Numbered from the stretch's first letter, positions 46,183-58,260 are shown. The stretch: 64,000 nt of DNA from Prostheceraeus crozeri (GCA_907163375.1 CAJQUW010008951.1:436501-500500), one strand, 5' to 3'. Notes: a model not told the origin generated them from the letters alone. Made by a program: numbers and translations.

Positions 46183-47101
46183 CACTGTAAAAACAGCTAA
46201 AATAACCGTTAAGCTTCACAGAAAATATCCGTAAATATCTGTTAGAATGTTGACATCACCATTTGATGATCGATTACATAACCGCTAAAATTCGTTATTA
46301 TCAGATAAACAGCGTAAGTTTTTTCGGATATTTTAAGTTCAAACTGCAAAAAACAGTGAAACTAATTTTAGCTACTTCATTAGGTGACTGAACGGGAGGT
46401 TTTTTAAATTCACCATTGCTTGATCGAAATCAAAAATAAGATCTCTCCCTTTTTACGTCACGAGGTTTTATTGAAAATAAAATAAAGTGACCTGACGCGT
46501 TTCGTCTTAAAGACTGTCTCAAGGGTACACTGACACGGCTACATGATGCGGGTTATATACTCAGGTCTTGGATTTGATATCTCCTCACAGTAGTTCATGA
46601 CGTCTATTCATTAAATTTGGCATTTTCGACGCAGTCCAGCGAGATTCAGCCGTCTTAGTAGATATCGCCGATTTCTGTTTATCCAAAATACTGCAGTTGA
46701 AATAATTAATGTCCATCATTTCAGCGGTATGGTGTTTTAGATGATCATCACTCAGGGCACTTTTCTTGTCTCTATTTCTGACACTACGTTCGTGTTCATT
46801 ATACCGTGATCGAAAAGGTATGATTTTTTATTTTCTTATTAATTTATTTTATCATTTATTAATAATTATCTTATCAATCTTCTAATTTATTACTTCTTAT
46901 TAATCTTCTATTAATCTTATTACTTATCTTCTAAATTATCTTATTATTTTATCATTAATTTTTTATTTTCCTTTATATTATTTTCAATAAAACCTCGTGA
47001 CATAAAAAGGGAGAGATCTTATTTTTGATTTCGATCAAGCAATGGTGAACTAATTTTAGCTGTTAATTTTAACGGATATCTACGGTTTATAGTTTACAGT
47101 G
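46183..47101. mobile_element. Possible TIR element with CACTGTAAA ends
   Basis: CACTGTAAA (46183) and TTTACAGTG (to 47101) are inverted, and AACCGT, GATATCCGT and CAGCTAAAAT words pair further in. It encloses the stronger inverted repeat at 46411-47047. No gene and no clear target duplication. Confidence 0.45.
46411..47047. repeat. 77-bp inverted repeat with AT-rich interior
   Basis: CACCATTGCTTGATCGAAAT at 46411 through GGTTTTATTGAAAATA is matched almost perfectly in inverse by 46971-47047. The interior contains a TTATTAATCTTC-rich low-complexity run (46830-46975) and GACGCGTTTCGTCTTAAAGA near 46496, a weak Penelope-end resemblance. Confidence 0.8.
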
Positions 47102-47639
47102 TGGTCAGTCAACATGTTTGATGCCACCAGTCACTCCTGATATATTGCGGCCACAAACACATTAAATCTTCAGATTTCTTTGATAAATCGATCCTAAGGA
47201 TGTTTTTCACCATTAGAAATAATGCTATTCGCTGTTAAACTTCTCAGACAACGGAATCACCTCTGGGATATCATAATTGAAATTAATTATTGCAGGAAGA
47301 CTTGGAATAACAATTTCGTCCGGAGGCCACAATAGGATTCAAGTGCGACGAGGACTTGATCCTTCTTTCCTTCACAAGACAACTCGGTTGATTCATATAG
47401 GCATCAATTTCATTTCTGTTAAATATACACTTACTTTTCACATTTATTTTATGCAGCTCGAGGAATTTGCTTTCCTGCAAAGAAGATTTTGTTGGACCTG
47501 AGCAGCAGGGATGAGGACTTTGCTTGATGATCAATTCCTCCCGAGTCTGAGTCCGGCATTTCAAGCGTCCTGAGAACAAGTTTCTTGTATGAAGGAAATT
47601 TATCATTGCTCACATATCAATGATTGAGACATCCACTAT

Positions 47640-48146
47640 CAGTTCGACAGCTAGAGCGAGTTTCTGCTGGGAGCGAGGCCGAAAGTGAGACTTTCACAGT
47701 TCTACTACGAATCGGTGCGTCTGCCGAGTTCTAGTGAGTTCCTCTTCTTGTCAGACAGGATCAAAGAAAAACGTATGCAAATCCAAATGGACGCAGATTG
47801 TAATTTTTGGCATGAAATGTCTTCAGGTCATTTATTTTAATGTTCACGCACCCCTGTCCATAAAGCCTGACCTGAATGCATTCCATGTCAAAAAAATTAT
47901 GACTCTAAACTTAATACTTTTCAGTTGATAAGGGAAAACAAAAAAAAATTCCTTTTAACCAAAAACTTCAATTTGCATTCCATTGGATTAACATGTGTTT
48001 TTCTTTGATACGGTCTGACAAAAAGAGGAACTCACTAGAACTCGGCAGACGTGCAGATTTGTAGTAGACATAGGGTGTACATCATTCTGTGAAGGTCTCA
48101 TTTTCGGCCTCGTTCCCTGTAGAAACTCGTTCTGGCTGCCGGACTG
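47640..48146. repeat. Fold-back with about 120-135-bp arms
   Basis: The arm at 47640-47758 pairs with 48013-48146. Shared words include GCGAGGCCGAAA, GTCTGCCGAGTTCTAGTGAG and TTCCTCTT-TTGTCAGAC. The right arm has about 19 bases that the left one lacks. The 64-codon frame inside the loop (47734-47928) is unremarkable. The upstream stretch 47102-47639 shows no gene. Confidence 0.75.
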
Positions 48147-49370
48147 TATATCAATACAATTCATCATGCGTCGAGGGTCAAGCCAAAGGCATGCTTACAT
48201 AAGAAACTCACTAATCTAATGTACATGTTTGCACACTTATATTATGCATGTACATGTCGATTGCTCAATGTATACATGTGCATGCGCATATGAGAGAGTT
48301 GGAGAGATTCATGACTTTGCGCTATCAATCATCTACTTTTAACAAGAGTGCTTGGATTAGGAGTTGTAGTAACTAGAATTGATGATGTAATCAGAGTTGA
48401 CAATTTTATTGGAAAAGCTAGTTTCTACCACGACAGGTGGGAGAAACTGGTAAATGCTGGATAAAAATGGTAAAAACCGAAAAACGGGAAATAATGGAAA
48501 TATTAGGGTATTGCTAATAATAAAAAAAATATAAATAATAATGAAACTTGTATTGCTAATAATACTTATTGTTAACCAACATGCGCATATTAACATGATG
48601 CGGGTCCGTGTCTCTGCACTGACTGTTGTGTCATCGAACTGAGACATTACATCCAATACAGCAGCTATACTGTTCATCAGCTTTACGTGACTAATGCACA
48701 CGGCAAATGATCATGTTTTCTTGATGAATCTTATCATTTTTTGCTGTCGTTAGTCGAATACACCGAATAATTTTAGGATGAAACTTTTGTAAGAATTCAG
48801 TTAGTCAGGTTTGAGTCCGTTATGATGAAGATAGAAATACATGCAGGTAATTAATAAAAAAACTATATCAAAAAAATAAACAATGTCTTCAATTCGACTG
48901 CGAGTGCTATGCAAGAAACAGGCTACTGTAATTATTTTAAAGCTGAAACATTGATAAAAAAGTGAAATTTCTCTTCAAATACCGCATGTTATAGTCCTAC
49001 CTGAATATGATTATTTTATATCATGCGTTTCATAATGAGTAGATCAAGGAAATAAGAATTTCAAAGCATTTTCATGTAGCTCCGATGCGAGAAAAATCCT
49101 TAGATTGCGTATTCTACATCTAATAACTTAAATCTTGAGATTGCGCCCTCTTTACAAATGCGTCGTATATAGTCATACTCGTACATAGTTGTCATAAAAT
49201 CACATTTTTGTAGTTTTGACCAGTTATGATCAATTTTTCCCACTGCTTATCGTTTTTCCAGGACAGTTTTTACCGTTTTTTACCTCTGGTATTTACTACC
49301 AATGGGAAATAGCATCCAACACTGGATATGAATATAACAGTCTCAGAGACGATAAGTAACTGTGCGTCTT
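48147..49370. other. no gene seen
   Basis: AT-rich sequence. A 114-codon minus frame (48701-48357) is hydrophobic and low in complexity, without a recognisable domain. I do not call it a gene. Confidence 0.4.
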
Positions 49371-49430
49371 GGCGGAATTGAATGGCTAGGCCATCGCTCT
49401 ACCAACTGCCGCGAGCGACAGGATGATAAC
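49371..49430 (-). mobile_element. SINE head fragment (second family)
   Basis: The minus strand reads TGTCGCTCG, then CAGTTGGTAGAGCGATGGCC and CCGCCAAGACGCACAG. It aligns with the tRNA-like head at 54402-54490 but lacks part of the D-arm and B-box region. Confidence 0.5.
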
Positions 49431-49954
49431 AGTCCTCAGCTCGCTACTAGTGGCTTCATCGCCAGATTGATGCCTGAAATCTGAAATGTCATTGAAAAAA
49501 GACAGTGTTTTAAATATAATTTATGCTTTTCAATAATCCTCAAATGTCTTAAGATGTATTATGTGGAAAAATGAGAAAAGGTAAGTCAGCATCTGCTTCT
49601 GTAGAAATATCACTCTAAGTTGAAGAGATGTTGAGAGAATGGTTGCATGCGGGCAACCATGGGTTGCACACAGTGCTCTTCGCGCCCAGCATTGCAATCT
49701 TCTAGTCAATCTTGCCAATAATTATGGTAATGACCAGGGCAACCCAGATATTACTTAAAGAATGCAAATTTATGACTTAATTGACATGAAATTTGCTACC
49801 TTATGACGTAATGAAAATGCACGTATAATGTCCCGTCTACAGAATCTATATCTAAGTTTCCATAGCTGCTCTCATCATTTTGACTGGCATACATGAAATC
49901 TGTGACATGTATAGCCTACTTTCCAAAAATAGTTGGTTAATCCGACTCTTGATA
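49431..49954. other. no gene seen
   Basis: No supported gene or element. Confidence 0.4.
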
Positions 49955-50115
49955 TTTATCCCACTCTCATTCTTCTTGTGCTTGGTGTTTAGCAGGAAGC
50001 AGAGTACACCCATTTTTAGTTTTGGGTATGACCCAACCAAGTTTTGAGCCAAAGTCTCCTGGAAGCAGAGCAAACATTCTACCACAAGGCCACAGCGTCG
50101 GTATATGCCACATAG
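49955..50115 (-). mobile_element. Probable tRNA-derived SINE, third type
   Basis: On the minus strand CTGTGGCCTTGTGGTAGAAT looks like a tRNA A-box region, followed by GGCTCAAAACTTGGTTGGGT as a degenerate B box and then ATGGGTGTACTCTGCTTCCT, a tail-like segment. Only one copy is in the window. The minus-strand frames across it are not genes. The stretch 50116-50488 shows nothing. Confidence 0.45.
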
Positions 50116-50494
50116 GATGCGGATTACACATACTTGAACATGCGTTCATGATTGATTATCCTCAATAACAAATATTTTGATCTGTAAACTTAATGAATTT
50201 GTGTCACAAGTAGATTTTCGTGGCAAGATAAGAATCTCGGGAAGATGCCTATGCACCGCATTAAATTTCGGTTGTAGATAAATAAATGATGGGCACTGTA
50301 ATTTAGGAAGTCAAAATATACTTTTTACGCGATTCAATTTGTTTCAAATTACAACAGTAGACTATGTACGTGTAAAGCAGAAGCAGAGCACGGCCAGTCA
50401 GCACTATCGACATAGCGCAAATTTCTAAATTTGGTTATCGATTGCTATAAATATCAGAATCTTATTTCTTTATTCTGATACATTAATATACCTT

Positions 50495-50665
50495 TTCCCG
50501 AAGATGTTGTCAAAGTCTGTAAAGTTGTTGTCAATCTATTTATAGAAGGACTTAATCTGCAAAGTTTTTGACAAAATCTGCATACTTGTTGTCATTCTAA
50601 TTATAGAACACTCTAATCTGCATGGCCGGTGTTCCTATCTGCATATTTGTTGTCATAAACATTTA
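50495..50665. repeat. Subterminal iterons of the 50.5-52.4 kb element
   Basis: TCTGCA(A/T)A followed by a T-rich stretch, TTGTTGTCA and TATAGAA(C/G) recurs about four times at 50510-50665, on the left side only. Such repeats inside terminal ends often bind transposase, which is inference here. Confidence 0.55.
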
Positions 50666-51111
50666 ATCAAATGAAAGATTGAAATCAATCGAATATTTAA
50701 GTCCAAATAAATTTTCTTAAGCTAGCTTTTTCACAAGCTAGTGCAAAAACTTGTAGAAACATTGACATGTTAGGCGAAGAAAGTAAAGACGATTAATATC
50801 TGACTCAGAGGTGGGCAGCGCAGTTCATACGGTACATGAAAATCATCTTGTACATGCTATATGTATGTATGTACCACAGCCCATTCATTGTTGTCACAAT
50901 CTTTCCAAAATACTCGTAAATATAGGTACATGTAATCTTAATCGCATTCATAAACGTGCTAATCATAAGAAATCCCAGGACACTTTCAATTAACATGAAA
51001 ACTAAAATAATGATCAGAACTGTGATTATGAGGATGATAGAAATTATGAAATAAAATAAATGTTCTGCGGGCGGCAGCTCCACTTCAGAACAAAACATGT
51101 CGAGAATCAGT

Positions 51112-52161
51112 CTATGAGAATATACTCACTCTATCACGGCATCGATCCATGTATGTGAGAGAATGTCCGAACCACTTGGTGCACTTGTCTCTTATGATGA
51201 CTTCGGCATTCTCCACCATCAGTCGTTTCAAAATGTTCAATCGCAGTTGCTGAAGAGTTATGCCTTCTTGCCTTGCTTGTGTCCTATCACCGAACGAAGT
51301 TTGGATCTCTGGTGATGTCAACTTTCTTTTCAAAGCACTCTTTAGACAAGAGATCGCCATTTCAGTTATATTGAGGAAAGGTGAATATCGGGTTAGTGGG
51401 CGAAGACAATGAAGGGAACTCAAAAATGGAAAATCACGATGACACGGGGCATTGTCGTGAATGATCACGAACTCTTCATCTTCCAATAGCGCCGAAACCT
51501 CACTCGTGAATAGCGCATAAGACTCCTTGGTCATCCCACCTTCCTTGGTCATGTAATGAACCAGTCCGAATTGAGGCGAAACCGCAAGGCACACTGTGAG
51601 ATTCTGACCGCGTTGTCCATGCACCATGCGCACTGCTCTGCATCCTCTCGCTGATCGTCCTTGATTGCGTGCAGTCCACACATTAAACCCGCATTCGTCA
51701 GTGTAAACTAACTTTGATAACACTCCTGTAGACATCATCCATTGTGCGAATACACTGCGTTCCTCTTTCACCTCAGTCGAATTCCACTGGAATGGTACTG
51801 CCCTTGTCAGTTTCAAAGTAATCAGTGCGCCATCTAAATGGCGCATGATAGTTGTCGTTGAAATACTGAGTCCTGGGTACTTTTCCATTAGAAGCGATCT
51901 AATTTCCTCCAGTGTAGCTGTAGGCTTCGTTTCTATGAAACTAACTAACTCATCAATCCTTTCAGATGTCATCTTTCAAGGAGGATGGCCTCCTGTTGCA
52001 AGAGCATGGCGTCTGTTTGTTGTTCTAAGCTCCCTCACTATGCGATAGGCAGAACGCAAGTTGATGTTCAAGTTCTCAGCTAATTCTATGTAGTCTCGGC
52101 CTTCACTGTATGCATTTATGATACGATCACGGTCAACTTGCGAAATTCTTGATCCGGGCAT
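51112..52161 (-). pseudogene. Tc1/mariner-like transposase with a single in-frame stop
   Basis: The likely start is the Met at 52161 (MPGSRISQVDRDRIINAYSE). An HTH region follows (DYIELAENLNINLRSAYRIV), then RHALATGGHPP, TGA at 51976-51978, and the same frame resumes one codon later with MTSERIDELVSFIETKPTAT. The catalytic domain shows YTDECGFN (Asp), IIHDNAPCH (Asp) and RYSPFLNITEMAISCLK (Glu), with about 30 residues between the last two by my count. It runs to a stop near 51112. The frame is otherwise open over about 350 codons. TGA could come from a CGA Arg codon by a C-to-T change. It may be a very recent pseudogene, or the downstream part may be translated from the next Met. Confidence 0.82.
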
Positions 52162-52416
52162 GACTGGGCAAGACGTGGGCAGAAAATAACAATTAGCTAG
52201 CTTTCTTAGCGCTTTTGTCGAGACGAGGGTAAAACAATACAATGACATCAACTGCGCAGATTGTGACAACAACAAAGTTGCTCGGAATTCCCTGCAGAAA
52301 ATTTCTGCTGACGACATTCATGCGTCACAAGTACGCGGTTGATGATGATTAAGACTTCTGATCTGACTTTGACATCAAGTTTGCAGATTTTGACAACAGC
52401 TTCGGGAAAAGGTATA

Positions 52417-53790
52417 GTATTTGATAAAAATGCTTGACTTCAATAATTCACGGAAGTATCATTGCATCACTTTATCGCTTTGTTTCTAAATCACGATAAG
52501 GCTAGTTTTTGCTTCGCATGATTCGATCGCATGAGTATCAAAACCCAACAGGAATTTGTGTACTCATTTAAACTTCTTACACCTTTGCATGGCGATATTC
52601 CCTGATAATATTGCTTCTCATTCATTGACTTTTACACCCTCACAAGTATAAATAGAACGTCGCTTTACCTTGATGTCAAAAACACAATATTTTGGGCTGG
52701 TCCATTGAGAATGCTGACACAAGACTTATCCGAGAATCTTGAGAAGTATTCACGGAAGTCTCAGGTAGCAAAATTGTCCACATTCAATGTCTTTAAAGCT
52801 AGAAATTTAGACATTTCTACATTTTCTACTTTCAAGTTCCCTATTTCAACACCACAACAACACACACTACAGACCAGTGAAACCAAGTGCGCGAACATCT
52901 CCACGAAAAAATATAATATGCATATTATTAGGAATCCATTCTCTCCAAACGTTTCCATTCTTCTGGAATTTTTTACTTAGAGTATTCCTGATAAAACAGA
53001 AACTAAACTACAAGAATTATTCTCATTAGATTTGAAACGGTTGACTTTTCGACTATCACCATCAATATCTATGGCCGAAATATATTGTCAACATATTCCC
53101 TTGGCAGTGTCAGATAGAGGGCTTCAAATACTCAAAGTCCTTACTTGGTGCAAATGTACAGAAAGTCAGATTAGGAAATGAGCAGTACATTTAGTAAGCG
53201 GGAGTGGTTTATTTAGACATTGGGGGTGGGCAATTTTCCTACATGAGAATGTGTATTCTTTTATCAAATTACTGTATTGAGGCTGATTTTAAGCCACAGA
53301 AAAAATACATCATAATTTTGTTTTTTTAAACATTGTCCCATCCGGCTCTGCTAAAATCAGCATATTAAACCCGCTCGCTCGGACAATCTAGAAGTCTGTA
53401 CACGCGCAGAAAATCAAACAGACGCATTTGCATAAGTTTATAGGACAACAGCTGTTAATGGTCACACTTAAGCACCGATCTGGGTCAATGTTACTAAATG
53501 TAGAGAACAATTCAATTAGCAAAAAGAAAGGTGTCTTGACCCTATCCATTCCAGGCTCGCAATTGACTCTAAAGTAGCATTTCGAAATATGAGATCGCCA
53601 AATTTGCCAGTCCTTGAAAATTTGCAGAATTTTACCTTGCTGATTACGGTTTACGATGACTATATTGGTTGAAAGTGCTGAAAAGTTACCTTTCAGTAAA
53701 AAAAGAGATTAATAAGTTCAATTTGTGCATGGAATTTCAAATATGTTTGCATGAAAATAGAAACATCTGATCTACAACGGTGTCAGTGTG
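52417..53790. other. no gene seen
   Basis: One 91-codon plus frame (52705-52980) contains repeated STF/STFK-like words but no domain I recognise. No RNA gene or transposon end is seen. Confidence 0.4.
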
Positions 53791-53794
53791 AACT

Positions 53795-54215
53795 GTGCTT
53801 TGGAAAGAAAAAGCAACAAAAATATACAGTAGTGACTGCTTTGTAGTTTACTGCTCTACTTGCACATATTGTAATGATTCTCCTCACATAGGGCTAACTT
53901 CGCGTCCTTTTCATATTCACTTTAAAGAGCATGAAAATAGCTTAAATCTGTCGAGCAATAACAGTGCGTTCTTTGTGAGGACTTTGACATTAAAATCCTT
54001 GCTAAACTGAATTCACCAATGGAGACACGACTAAGTGAAGCCGACTTCATCAGAAACTGCAAACCCAAATTAAACCGGAAATGCGAGCTGATCGATTGAT
54101 AAGTGCTCGGACCGAAGACCAGAGTATATAAACCACTCCTCGCTCTTTTATCCACTTTTTACTACCACACGCTAACAGATGCTGTCGAAACGTTGTCCTG
54201 TACATGTATTTCACT
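53795..54215 (+). pseudogene. Penelope-like retroelement: GIY-YIG endonuclease fragment and 3' end
   Basis: FVVYCSTCTYCNDSPHIGLT SRPF...HFKEHEN...NNSAF is the start of a GIY-YIG nuclease domain of the Penelope type (Tyr, paired Cys, the IGLTSRP block, EH). After a frame shift, EDFDIKILAKLNSPMETRLS and EADFIRNCKPKLNRKCELID continue to a stop near 54099, a typical Penelope C-terminus. Downstream, ACGCTAACAGATGCTGTCGA with AACGTTGTCC resembles the terminal region of such elements. The reverse transcriptase part is absent, so this is a 5'-truncated, frameshifted copy. Confidence 0.75.
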
Positions 54216-54401
54216 TTCCCTAATTTATTAAATCGCTCGGTCGAAGAGAGTTGCCTTTTACTTCTTTGTCTTAAGTATAATGCTGGCTTTGAATTACTGA
54301 TAACTTGCTTCAGTAGTTTGGCTTGACGGTTAATGCTATGTTGTCTTGGAGGATGAAGCTATCGGATTCTCCTACGCGGGTTCTTCAATTGAGGACTTAT
54401 G

Positions 54402-54520
54402 TCGTTCTGTCGCTCGTCGATAGCTCAGTTGGTAGAGCGTTGGCCTAGAATGCCAGAGGTCGGTGGTTCAAATCCACCAAGACGCGCAGCTATTTTCCGT
54501 CTGTTAAAATTAAAATATGG
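54402..54520 (+). mobile_element. tRNA-derived SINE (second family), best copy
   Basis: TCGATAGCTCAGTTGGTAGA GCG is a strong A-box/D-arm, nearly that of an animal tRNA-Tyr. GGTGGTTCAAATCCACC forms a perfect T-arm with B box. The anticodon stem (TTGGC/GCCAG) is possible, but the acceptor stem pairs at only about four positions. With related pieces at 45371 and 49371 sharing CAAGACG(C/G)GCA and TTTTCCGTCTGT, this is a SINE rather than a tRNA gene. Confidence 0.65.
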
Positions 54521-54867
54521 AAGATTTTCCTCCAGAAGTTGGCATTTCTATATTTATGAAGCGGCATTCAAATTTTTATGAATACCGTGAAGTGTGATTA
54601 TAAAGAAGAAGAACGACTTGCAGCTGCTTGAGGAATTCAAATAATTAGGAATTTTTTAAAAAAGTGGCTGCTTGTTTTTGCCATTTCTACGGCTTTTAAA
54701 GGTGGCATCTACGCAATAACTCCACACACTGTATTTGATGTCTATGTTTTGATAAATGATCATGATATGACTGATTAATGTACTCCAATGTAGCTATGCT
54801 GATATATCGCGGCCTTCGCTAAAAGTGATCACACAATGTATCTGATGAGATTGACAAAATTTGGGCG

Positions 54868-55010
54868 AAAGAAATCCGACATTCTATAATAATGAAGGAC
54901 CGGAACGGACATGGCTATTTAAAACAATAGTAAGGCGCACACGTACATGTGTTTTCAAGACAACGGTGCCTATCACGGCATCCTATGGTTGACAATGGGA
55001 AGATTCCAGT
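54868..55010. mobile_element. Partial MITE of the CATAGAAATCCGAC family
   Basis: GAAATCCGACATTCTATAAT followed by AATGAAGGACCGGAACGGAC aligns with the left half of 34186-34320 and with the complement of 24778-24800. The right end is missing. Confidence 0.5.
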
Positions 55011-55102
55011 AGCTCATCAGTGCACGGGAGGGTGGGACACATTGAACATGTTTTTGAACTTCTTTCGATAGATGTAGGGTGCAAATTGATAAAGATTTGT
55101 GT

Positions 55103-55720
55103 CAGTTAGAACACAAATTTTCTCTTTTTCCATCAACAAACGAAGCATTTCTCCAAGTACTGTCTTGTGAATATGCATAGAAATTTAAGCATGTCGATCA
55201 AAAACACGTTTATGAACGTTTCTCATCTAAAACACATTCCCAGACACCTGTAGATGCAAATTGATGCAATTAATTTTCCAATGGCAAGGGAAAAATCTGC
55301 GTATATCTATAACATCCTCCTTAGCAACTACTCTTTCATGAAAACGCATAGAATTCAAAGTCTCTAGATGAAAATTAAGTTAGCTCATTTCATAATCTTT
55401 TTTGTCTACTTCAGAGTATTGTCGCAGAAGCCGTAATTTAATTTAAAAGACAATCATTCTATGGTATTGTATGCGTTTCCGTATGTAAGTAATTTTAAGA
55501 TGGATGTTTTTATGATAAAAATACACGCAGATGTTTCCCTTGCCATTGGCAAATTTGCATCAATTTACACCTGCAGGTATCTTGGAATGTGTTTCAGATG
55601 AAAAACGCAGGTAAACGTTTTTTTGATAGACATGCTTAAATTTCTATGCATATTCACAAGACAGCATTTTGCAAAAATGCTTCGTTGCTGAAGGAAAACA
55701 GGAAAATTTGTGTCCTAACT
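55103..55720. repeat. Fold-back with about 210-bp arms beside the hAT terminus
   Basis: The arm at 55103-55320 pairs with about 55505-55720. Shared words include CACAAATTTTC(T/C), AATATGCATAGAAATTTAAG, GATGCAAATTGATGCAATTA-like and CCAATGGCAAGGG. The arms have diverged noticeably. Its right edge coincides with the CTAGGGCTG terminus of the hAT element. Confidence 0.7.
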
Positions 55721-58260
55721 AGGGCTGTCCATCTACGGTTTTTTTATAGTCGACTAATCGCGTAAAAGGTAGTCGACTAGTCGACTAGTCGTATTTCTAC
55801 ACTTAAGTATTTGACTGGGCCTATTTACTGTAATTCTTCACTTTCTTGTCGTTTGCAAGTGTTTTACTTTACCTGATGTTAAACCTATTAGCTGTGCTTA
55901 CTAATAATCTGTTTAAATGATAAATTCTATCAAGTAAATTAAAGTATAAAAATTATAGTACAATATAGGCGAAAGATCTCGCGCTTGAAAACAAGTCTTC
56001 TATCTCATGCAAAAGTTGGGGAAGCTTTTACTTGACATATCATGCAAATGTGTTTAATTGACGATCATATCGTCGATGAAATCATAAATGCACCACTGTG
56101 ATATGTTAATGTCTACTCTGCTCTGTGGTAATTTCATCTGTTTTCATTTGCTACAATTAAATCTTTCATCTAGTAATCTATGGTCAGAGATTAGTTCATT
56201 TCATGAATTATAGCAAATTGGTAGAAAAGTAAATTTCTATTCAAAAATATGATAAAAATGTTACATCAACATAATCGAGAAGGTCTATATATTTTGAGGT
56301 TAATTGACTCCAGTTCTTTCATGAAGATTGTAAAAATATTACAAACTTCTCAAATCTTAAAAGAAATCTATAATATAGATATACATGTAGGTAAACTAAT
56401 TGTTGAGCAAATAGTGGGAACAAACTTTTGAATAAAAAATTGTAGGATTTAAAATGAAACTCAGCAATATCGATGCAGAAAATGTTCATGAAACAATTTT
56501 AAAACTATGGTAAATTTTTGTTTAAGAATATGAGAAACTTTACATTCTCAGTCAACAAGCAATTTCTTAATTTTGTCACAATATCTCCACCGGTTGAAAA
56601 TGCTCTCTCAGACGGAACAGAAGTAGCGTGAATACTCAGATCTTTTCTGGCAATCTTCGCGACTTTGGGAAATTGCGTGGCATTGGATTTCCACCAGACA
56701 AGAGGATCGTCAGCTGTTGAGATCGTTCGAGACATAAAATATTGTTCGAACTCATCCGTCTGATTAAAATCGTCATAATAATCATCACCGAGTAAGAAAG
56801 AAAAAACCGATGACTTTTGGGGTTTATTCGATGGATCAGGTATTTCTACTCTGCTCGATGAATTTTCACGTTTTGAAAACACTGTGAGCTGCGTCTTGTT
56901 CACTTTGAGAACTCAAGAAATTCAAATTCTTGTGACGTGGATCAGCGATTGCAGACATCAAATGAATATTGTTTCTCTCAACACTCAGACTGAACCGACG
57001 GCTTAGGTCCTGAGAAACTTGGGATTTGAAATCTTTGATAACAGCATTGTCATCACCATGAATTTTCAAATGAGACCTTTGAAGACCACTTATAATAGGT
57101 AAAACCAGAGATAGAGAAACACGCGATTCAGAAGACAAAACAGTTGTTGCCATCTTCAATGGTTGCAGCAAATTAACAAACGATGAAATGAAGTTCCACT
57201 GTTGTGAAGAAAGTGACAAATTCTCTTCTGTTCCGGGTTTTGTAATCTTTCGGTCGGAAAATACAGAAGAAATGGCTTGCCGTTGCTCTTCAACTCGAGA
57301 CAACATATCACAAGGACTATTCCAACGCGTAACAACACTTTGTATCAATCGATGTTTCGGCAGTTTTAAATCTTCTTGAGCTTTCTCTAATGCTTTAGTT
57401 GTTAATGTTGATCGTCGAAAATGTGCAACTAAGCGATTCACAAGCTTCAAACGCTATTCGATGTATTCGATCTGGAAACCCAATTGAATTGAGAGTTGCA
57501 ATGTATGGGCACTGCAAGTGATGTATGGCCATTGAATAATCTTCCTAGCTGCAACTTGATTACTTGCGTTATCGTGGACTCAAGCAATGATACGCTGCTT
57601 CAAATCCTAGTCGTCAAGAATGTTGTTGAGATGCCCCGCAAGGTTTGCCGCAGTATGTCTATCGTCAAACTCACTTGCATCTAGATAGTGAGGTCCAAGC
57701 GTCAGTGGTTAAAGATATATGATTCACAAAACTTAAATGTTTCATCAAAGTGGACTTCAAATCATTGTAGAGGTTTACAGCCCGACGCATGATTGTTTGG
57801 TGTGAAGGTACCGAATAGTCAGGCTCTAAAAACTTCATCATTTCCCTAGAACCTGCTCCCTCCACAAAAGAAACAGTCAGCAAATCTTTTGCAATCATTT
57901 TAGTCAACAAGTGCGATAGCACCTCCGATCGCTTCGGGTTACATTTTCTGTTCGAGTGTAAAAAGGAAGTCATAACAATCTGACTGTTTGAAGCACTCGA
58001 TGTTGAAGAACACGCTGAGGACGATAACGTTTCACCAGCATGACTTAGACCAGAAGTCGAGCCAAGACGAATAGTCGGATGCTTGTTTTTAAGATGATTC
58101 AGCATCGCAGATGTGCTGCCATTGAATGATAGAACACTGATGCACAGAGTGCATTTCACTTTCTTAACTTCAACTGGTTCGAAGTACGACCAAGCTGCAC
58201 TGGTACCCTTTTTGTTTGATGGCACTATGTCGTTGAAGTTAGCACCAACTTCAACACCAA
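55720..58260 (-). mobile_element. hAT element with TAGGGCTGTCC end, other end obscured
   Basis: TAGGGCTGTCC at 55720 is followed by repeated AGTCGACTA palindromes (55752-55790), typical of hAT ends with TAGGGCTGTC. It lies on the C-terminal side of the minus-strand transposase. The opposite terminus would be near 58.3 kb but is replaced by satellite-like sequence. The interval 55800-56500 has no gene. Confidence 0.65.
56505..58230 (-). pseudogene. hAT transposase with BED-type finger, broken
   Basis: From about 58230: AAWSYFEPVEVKKVKCTLCI then NHLKNKHP gives a BED zinc finger (Cys-x2-Cys, His-x4-His). It continues with EPDYSVPSHQTIMRRAVNLY, LTTDAWTSL (RNase H-like start), HDNASNQVAA, CSAHTLQLSI, TRWNSPCDMLSRVEEQRQAI, ADPRHKNLNFL, and the C-terminal dimerisation block DPLVWWKSNATQFPKVAKIA, PSERAFSTGGDI, KFLIFLNKN. 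This is the complete order of a ZBED/Charlie-like hAT transposase. Breaks: a change of frame near 57675, a stop near 57570, another near 57445, and a frame change near 56880. It would cut and paste with 8-bp duplications, but this copy cannot. Residues read upstream of 58230 come from satellite-like DNA. Confidence 0.85.

Larger units (their letters stand above)
50489..52414 (-). mobile_element. Tc1/mariner-superfamily element, 1.9 kb
   Basis: TACCTTTTCCCGAAGATGTT (50489) and, inverted, TACCTTTTCCCGAAGCTGTT (ending 52414) are the ends. TA flanks both (50487-50488, 52415-52416). Similarity continues inward with GTCAAA(A/G)TCTG(C/T)AAA. The one gene is the minus-strand transposase at 51112-52161. 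Confidence 0.88.

Noticed and set aside
52705..52980. 91-codon frame with STF-type repeats as a gene
   Set aside because: Compositional repetition only. No homology recognised and no supporting signals.
54160..54215. Hammerhead ribozyme at the Penelope terminus
   Set aside because: Penelope-like elements can carry one, and CAGATGCTGTCGAAACG loosely recalls the core, but the conserved CUGAUGA element and stems cannot be matched.
54402..54490. Functional tRNA gene
   Set aside because: The D-arm and T-arm are good, but the acceptor stem pairs at only about four of seven positions. Related degenerate copies in the window indicate a SINE.
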